A stretch of DNA of 64,000 nt from positions 1,498,342 through 1,562,341 of the forward strand of contig CP001673.1 of NCBI GenBank assembly GCA_000023725.1. The letters run 5' to 3'. The position numbers and the translations under genes are program-made. Below, one piece after another: positions 62,131 through 64,000 of this stretch. Under the pieces are notes generated by a model that saw only the letters and a program-made list of their open reading frames with translations, did no database searches and was not told where the DNA came from. How positions within the stretch are numbered: the stretch's first letter is position 1; each line of letters begins with the position of its first letter. The DNA comes from Flavobacteriaceae bacterium 3519-10 (GTDB lineage: Bacteria > Bacteroidota > Bacteroidia > Flavobacteriales > Weeksellaceae).

Positions 62131-62634
62131 ATGAAAAAAATTGCATTAGTTCTGTCCCTCGCATTTTCGACGGTGTTGTTCTCTCAGGAAGCGGCGAAAA
62201 AAACAGGACCGCCGGAAGGAAGCGCTTTAGTTGGTGATATTTACGGTGCAACAGTTTCTGCCACTGCTGAGCAGACCGCCATTTCGCCGAAGAAACTCGA
62301 TAAAAAGCTGAAAACCTCTAAGAAAATTGATAAAGTTGCCGTGAAAGGAAAAGTAACGGACGTTTGCGACAAAAAAGGTTGCTGGCTCACGGTAGAAACC
62401 GATAACAATGAGAAGTTTTTCGTAAAAATGAAAGATTACGCCTTTTTTGTGCCTACTGCACTTAAAGGCAAGAACGTGGTTTTGGAAGGAAGCGCTGAAA
62501 CCAAGGTGATCTCCGTGGACGAGCAGAAACATTATGCTGAGGACGCCAAAAAATCTCAGGCGGAAATCGATGCGATTACCCGGCCACAGGAAGAGACAAG
62601 ATTTGTAGCGACTGGAATAAAAGTCGTAAAGTAA
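62131..62634 (+). CDS. DUF4920 secreted protein
   Basis: 167 residues with signal peptide (MKKIALVLSLAFSTVLFSQ). The OB-fold-like core KVAVKGKVTDVCDKKGCWLT contains two Cys, with FFVKMKDYAFFVPTALKGKN and ETRFVATGIKVVK following, as in DUF4920. The paired Cys and periplasmic site suggest metal or redox binding. Function unknown. Confidence 0.83.
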   Translation: MKKIALVLSLAFSTVLFSQEAAKKTGPPEGSALVGDIYGATVSATAEQTAISPKKLDKKLKTSKKIDKVAVKGKVTDVCDKKGCWLTVETDNNEKFFVKMKDYAFFVPTALKGKNVVLEGSAETKVISVDEQKHYAEDAKKSQAEIDAITRPQEETRFVATGIKVVK

Positions 62635-62658
62635 AAATCACCTGATATTTAATAAAAA

Positions 62659-62685
62659 ACGAAGCCTTGAGCTTCGTTTTTTTTT
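62659..62685. terminator. Bidirectional terminator between DUF4920 and the M14 peptidase
   Basis: AACGAAGC (659-666) and GCTTCGTT (671-678) with flanking A-run and T-run, serving the two convergent genes. Confidence 0.9.
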
Positions 62686-63790
62686 ATTCAAATCTGAAAT
62701 CAACAACTTCGTCGAGCTTCGGAAACTTTCGTTGAGACACGAATGTTTTCCCGGTACAGTCGATTTCTTTCCAGCCTTTTTTCATCCCCACATCACCGAC
62801 CTCCATCACAATGGGTACAAACGAAATTTCGTCGCTGCCATCAGCAAATTCTTCCCTGAACTGCACGGCAATATCCAAAACACACTCGTAGTCTAAATTG
62901 AGTTTGACATTCCGGTAGATAATATCGTAATGGGTCTCTTTATTTACAGGGATATCTTGATAAAGCTGCCAGTCATGCGTTGTGCCACGCAAGTCCACAA
63001 TCGCATTAAGTGCGTGGTAGAGTGCAAGCGTGTAAAACCTGCGGGTTGCTGTCCTTTTATAATCGTCGGGAAAATGGCCGCCTTCGAATAAAATAGTCGG
63101 CAAGCCCATCTTCGTAAAATTGTCGCCCGCCGATGCCGGATAAAATTCGTCGGAATATCTTGCAATACCGCACGGAAGCTCGTTCCTGAGATTCTCGAAA
63201 ATCTTCGCAATTACGGCCATCGATTTCTTTCGGGTCCCGGTAATATCGCGGTCATAATTTTCGGAAGGTGCGAGAAACGCGAGCGTCGCGGGATCTGTGC
63301 CGTTGGTGGAGAAGATGGTACGCTGATCATGCAGGTTTAAACCATAATCATAGCCACCGCTTTCTACGATATTTCTTAAAATAGGAAATTCTTTACTCGA
63401 CATTTTCAGAAAATCCCGGTTAAGGTCGATTTCCAGCGCATTTCTGCGCGTCCATTTCTGCGAACCGTCGGGATTCAGCATAAAAATGAAATCAAAACTA
63501 ATCTCCGTAAATAAATTATGCTGCAGTTCAGGTTGATGCTTAAATATTTCAAGTAAATCCAGCATTGCATGCGTGCCGGTAGATTCGTTTCCATGCATCT
63601 GCGACCATGCAAGCACCTTTATTTTTCCATGTGCGAGACTCATTTTATAAATAGGACGCCCCAGAACTGATTTTCCAATTTCAGTAATGCAATCGCTGTA
63701 ATTCGCCTGCAGGTATAAAAATAATTTTTCGGGAGATATATAGCGGTTTGGGAAATCAGGATTTTGACGGTACGTAATCTTTGTCTGCAT
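62684..63790 (-). CDS. M14 family zinc carboxypeptidase-like protein
   Basis: 368 residues. Zinc site WSQMHGNESTGTHAMLDLLE (His and Glu) and LNLHDQRTIFSTNG (third His), with NPDGSQKWTRRNALEIDLNR between them and TILFEGGHFPDDYKR (Glu) near the end. M14 fold; no signal peptide, so cytosolic, perhaps trimming cell-wall peptides or deglutamylating. The only promoter-like box (TACATTTG) lies immediately at the ATG, so the transcription start is unclear. Confidence 0.9.
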   Translation of the reverse strand: MQTKITYRQNPDFPNRYISPEKLFLYLQANYSDCITEIGKSVLGRPIYKMSLAHGKIKVLAWSQMHGNESTGTHAMLDLLEIFKHQPELQHNLFTEISFDFIFMLNPDGSQKWTRRNALEIDLNRDFLKMSSKEFPILRNIVESGGYDYGLNLHDQRTIFSTNGTDPATLAFLAPSENYDRDITGTRKKSMAVIAKIFENLRNELPCGIARYSDEFYPASAGDNFTKMGLPTILFEGGHFPDDYKRTATRRFYTLALYHALNAIVDLRGTTHDWQLYQDIPVNKETHYDIIYRNVKLNLDYECVLDIAVQFREEFADGSDEISFVPIVMEVGDVGMKKGWKEIDCTGKTFVSQRKFPKLDEVVDFRFE

Positions 63791-64000
63791 TCAAATGTAA
63801 TTTACAAAGTTCAAATTTAAAAAAAAATAGTGTCCTTTCCTTTGTTTACTTCTGTTAATTCTTTAAACAGCTCAAACTGTCGTTATGTCTGTTAGTAATA
63901 ATGTGGATTGCATATATTTTAATTAAAAAATATAAATAACTATAAATCAGTTAAATAAATTTTTCACTTATCGTACTACTTGAGTTAGGCTTTAAGTGGA
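63791..64000. other. AT-rich right edge, no gene seen
   Basis: 210 bases after the M14 gene start. Very AT-rich with long A/T runs; no ORF of note and no RNA structure recognised. It may contain upstream regulatory sequence for genes beyond the window. Confidence 0.4.

Noticed and set aside
1-64000. CRISPR arrays, tRNA or rRNA genes, IS elements and prophage genes
   Set aside because: Read for repeats with regular spacers, T-loop strings, transposase and integrase motifs; none convincing.

Overview
The window looks like chromosome from a flavobacterium of the Chryseobacterium/Kaistella group (Weeksellaceae). The reasons are: promoters of the Bacteroidetes type (TAnnTTTG at -7, sometimes with TTTG about 19 bases upstream) and no clear Shine-Dalgarno sites; a short primary sigma factor of about 288 residues; a type IX secretion-style C-terminal tail on a beta-helix protein; a TonB-dependent receptor with a carboxypeptidase-regulatory N-terminus; a membrane pyrophosphatase; a fused E1 alpha/beta dehydrogenase; menaquinone genes; and many Bacteroidetes-type DUFs (DUF4153, DUF4199, DUF4920, DUF6157). 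I see no phage, integrase, IS element, CRISPR array, rRNA or tRNA gene. The only RNA gene I can call firmly is the small SRP RNA.

Layout. 1-6.6 kb: the start of a secreted protein running off the left edge, then a fused 2-oxoacid dehydrogenase E1, DNA ligase (ligA) and an M17 aminopeptidase. 6.7-13.0 kb: six same-strand genes rich in amide-bond-forming enzymes: a carbamoyl-phosphate-synthase-like ATP-grasp, an esterase-like hydrolase, a RimK-like ATP-grasp, a YbdK/GCS2 carboxylate-amine ligase, a class-I glutamine amidotransferase and a further ATP-grasp-like protein. This is the best candidate for a poorly described pathway, probably making a small peptide or amidated metabolite. A frameshifted VOC protein follows. 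13.5-17.0 kb: membrane pyrophosphatase with an OmpA-like C-terminal domain, then soluble pyrophosphatase. 17.0-20.9 kb: a tightly packed operon (radC, acetyltransferase, polysaccharide deacetylase, methyltransferase, small membrane protein). 21-24.5 kb: a LolD-like ATPase and the pdhA/E2 pair.

24.6-31.9 kb: a PAP2-like protein, a BlaI-type regulator with DUF4153, a small RRM RNA-binding protein whose start codon can pair with its own leader, an aldo/keto reductase, a secreted beta-helix protein, DUF6157 and rpoD. 32.0-34.0 kb: a four-gene operon pointing to bacillithiol chemistry (Crp-like regulator, YtxJ, DUF1569, YfiT/BstA-like). 34.1-43.0 kb: nicotinamidase, S41 peptidase, TonB-dependent receptor, fasciclin lipoprotein, a structured-RNA candidate, M23 peptidase and urocanate hydratase. 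43.1-48.7 kb: two small acidic proteins, ftsK, a LolA-like carrier and an LptF/LptG permease.

48.7-57.1 kb, nearly all on the minus strand: glutathione peroxidase, a LolA-like protein, an Xre/RES toxin-antitoxin pair translationally joined to kdsB, an aminotransferase, a phosphosugar mutase, a DUF2807 lipoprotein, a GT2 glycosyltransferase and DUF4199. 57.1-64.0 kb: the SRP RNA, a metal-dependent hydrolase with menA and menB, two REP-like palindromic elements flanking a DUF2007 gene, an amino-acid permease, DUF4920 and an M14 carboxypeptidase. Gene calls rest on reading the translations and family motifs by eye; no database search was run.
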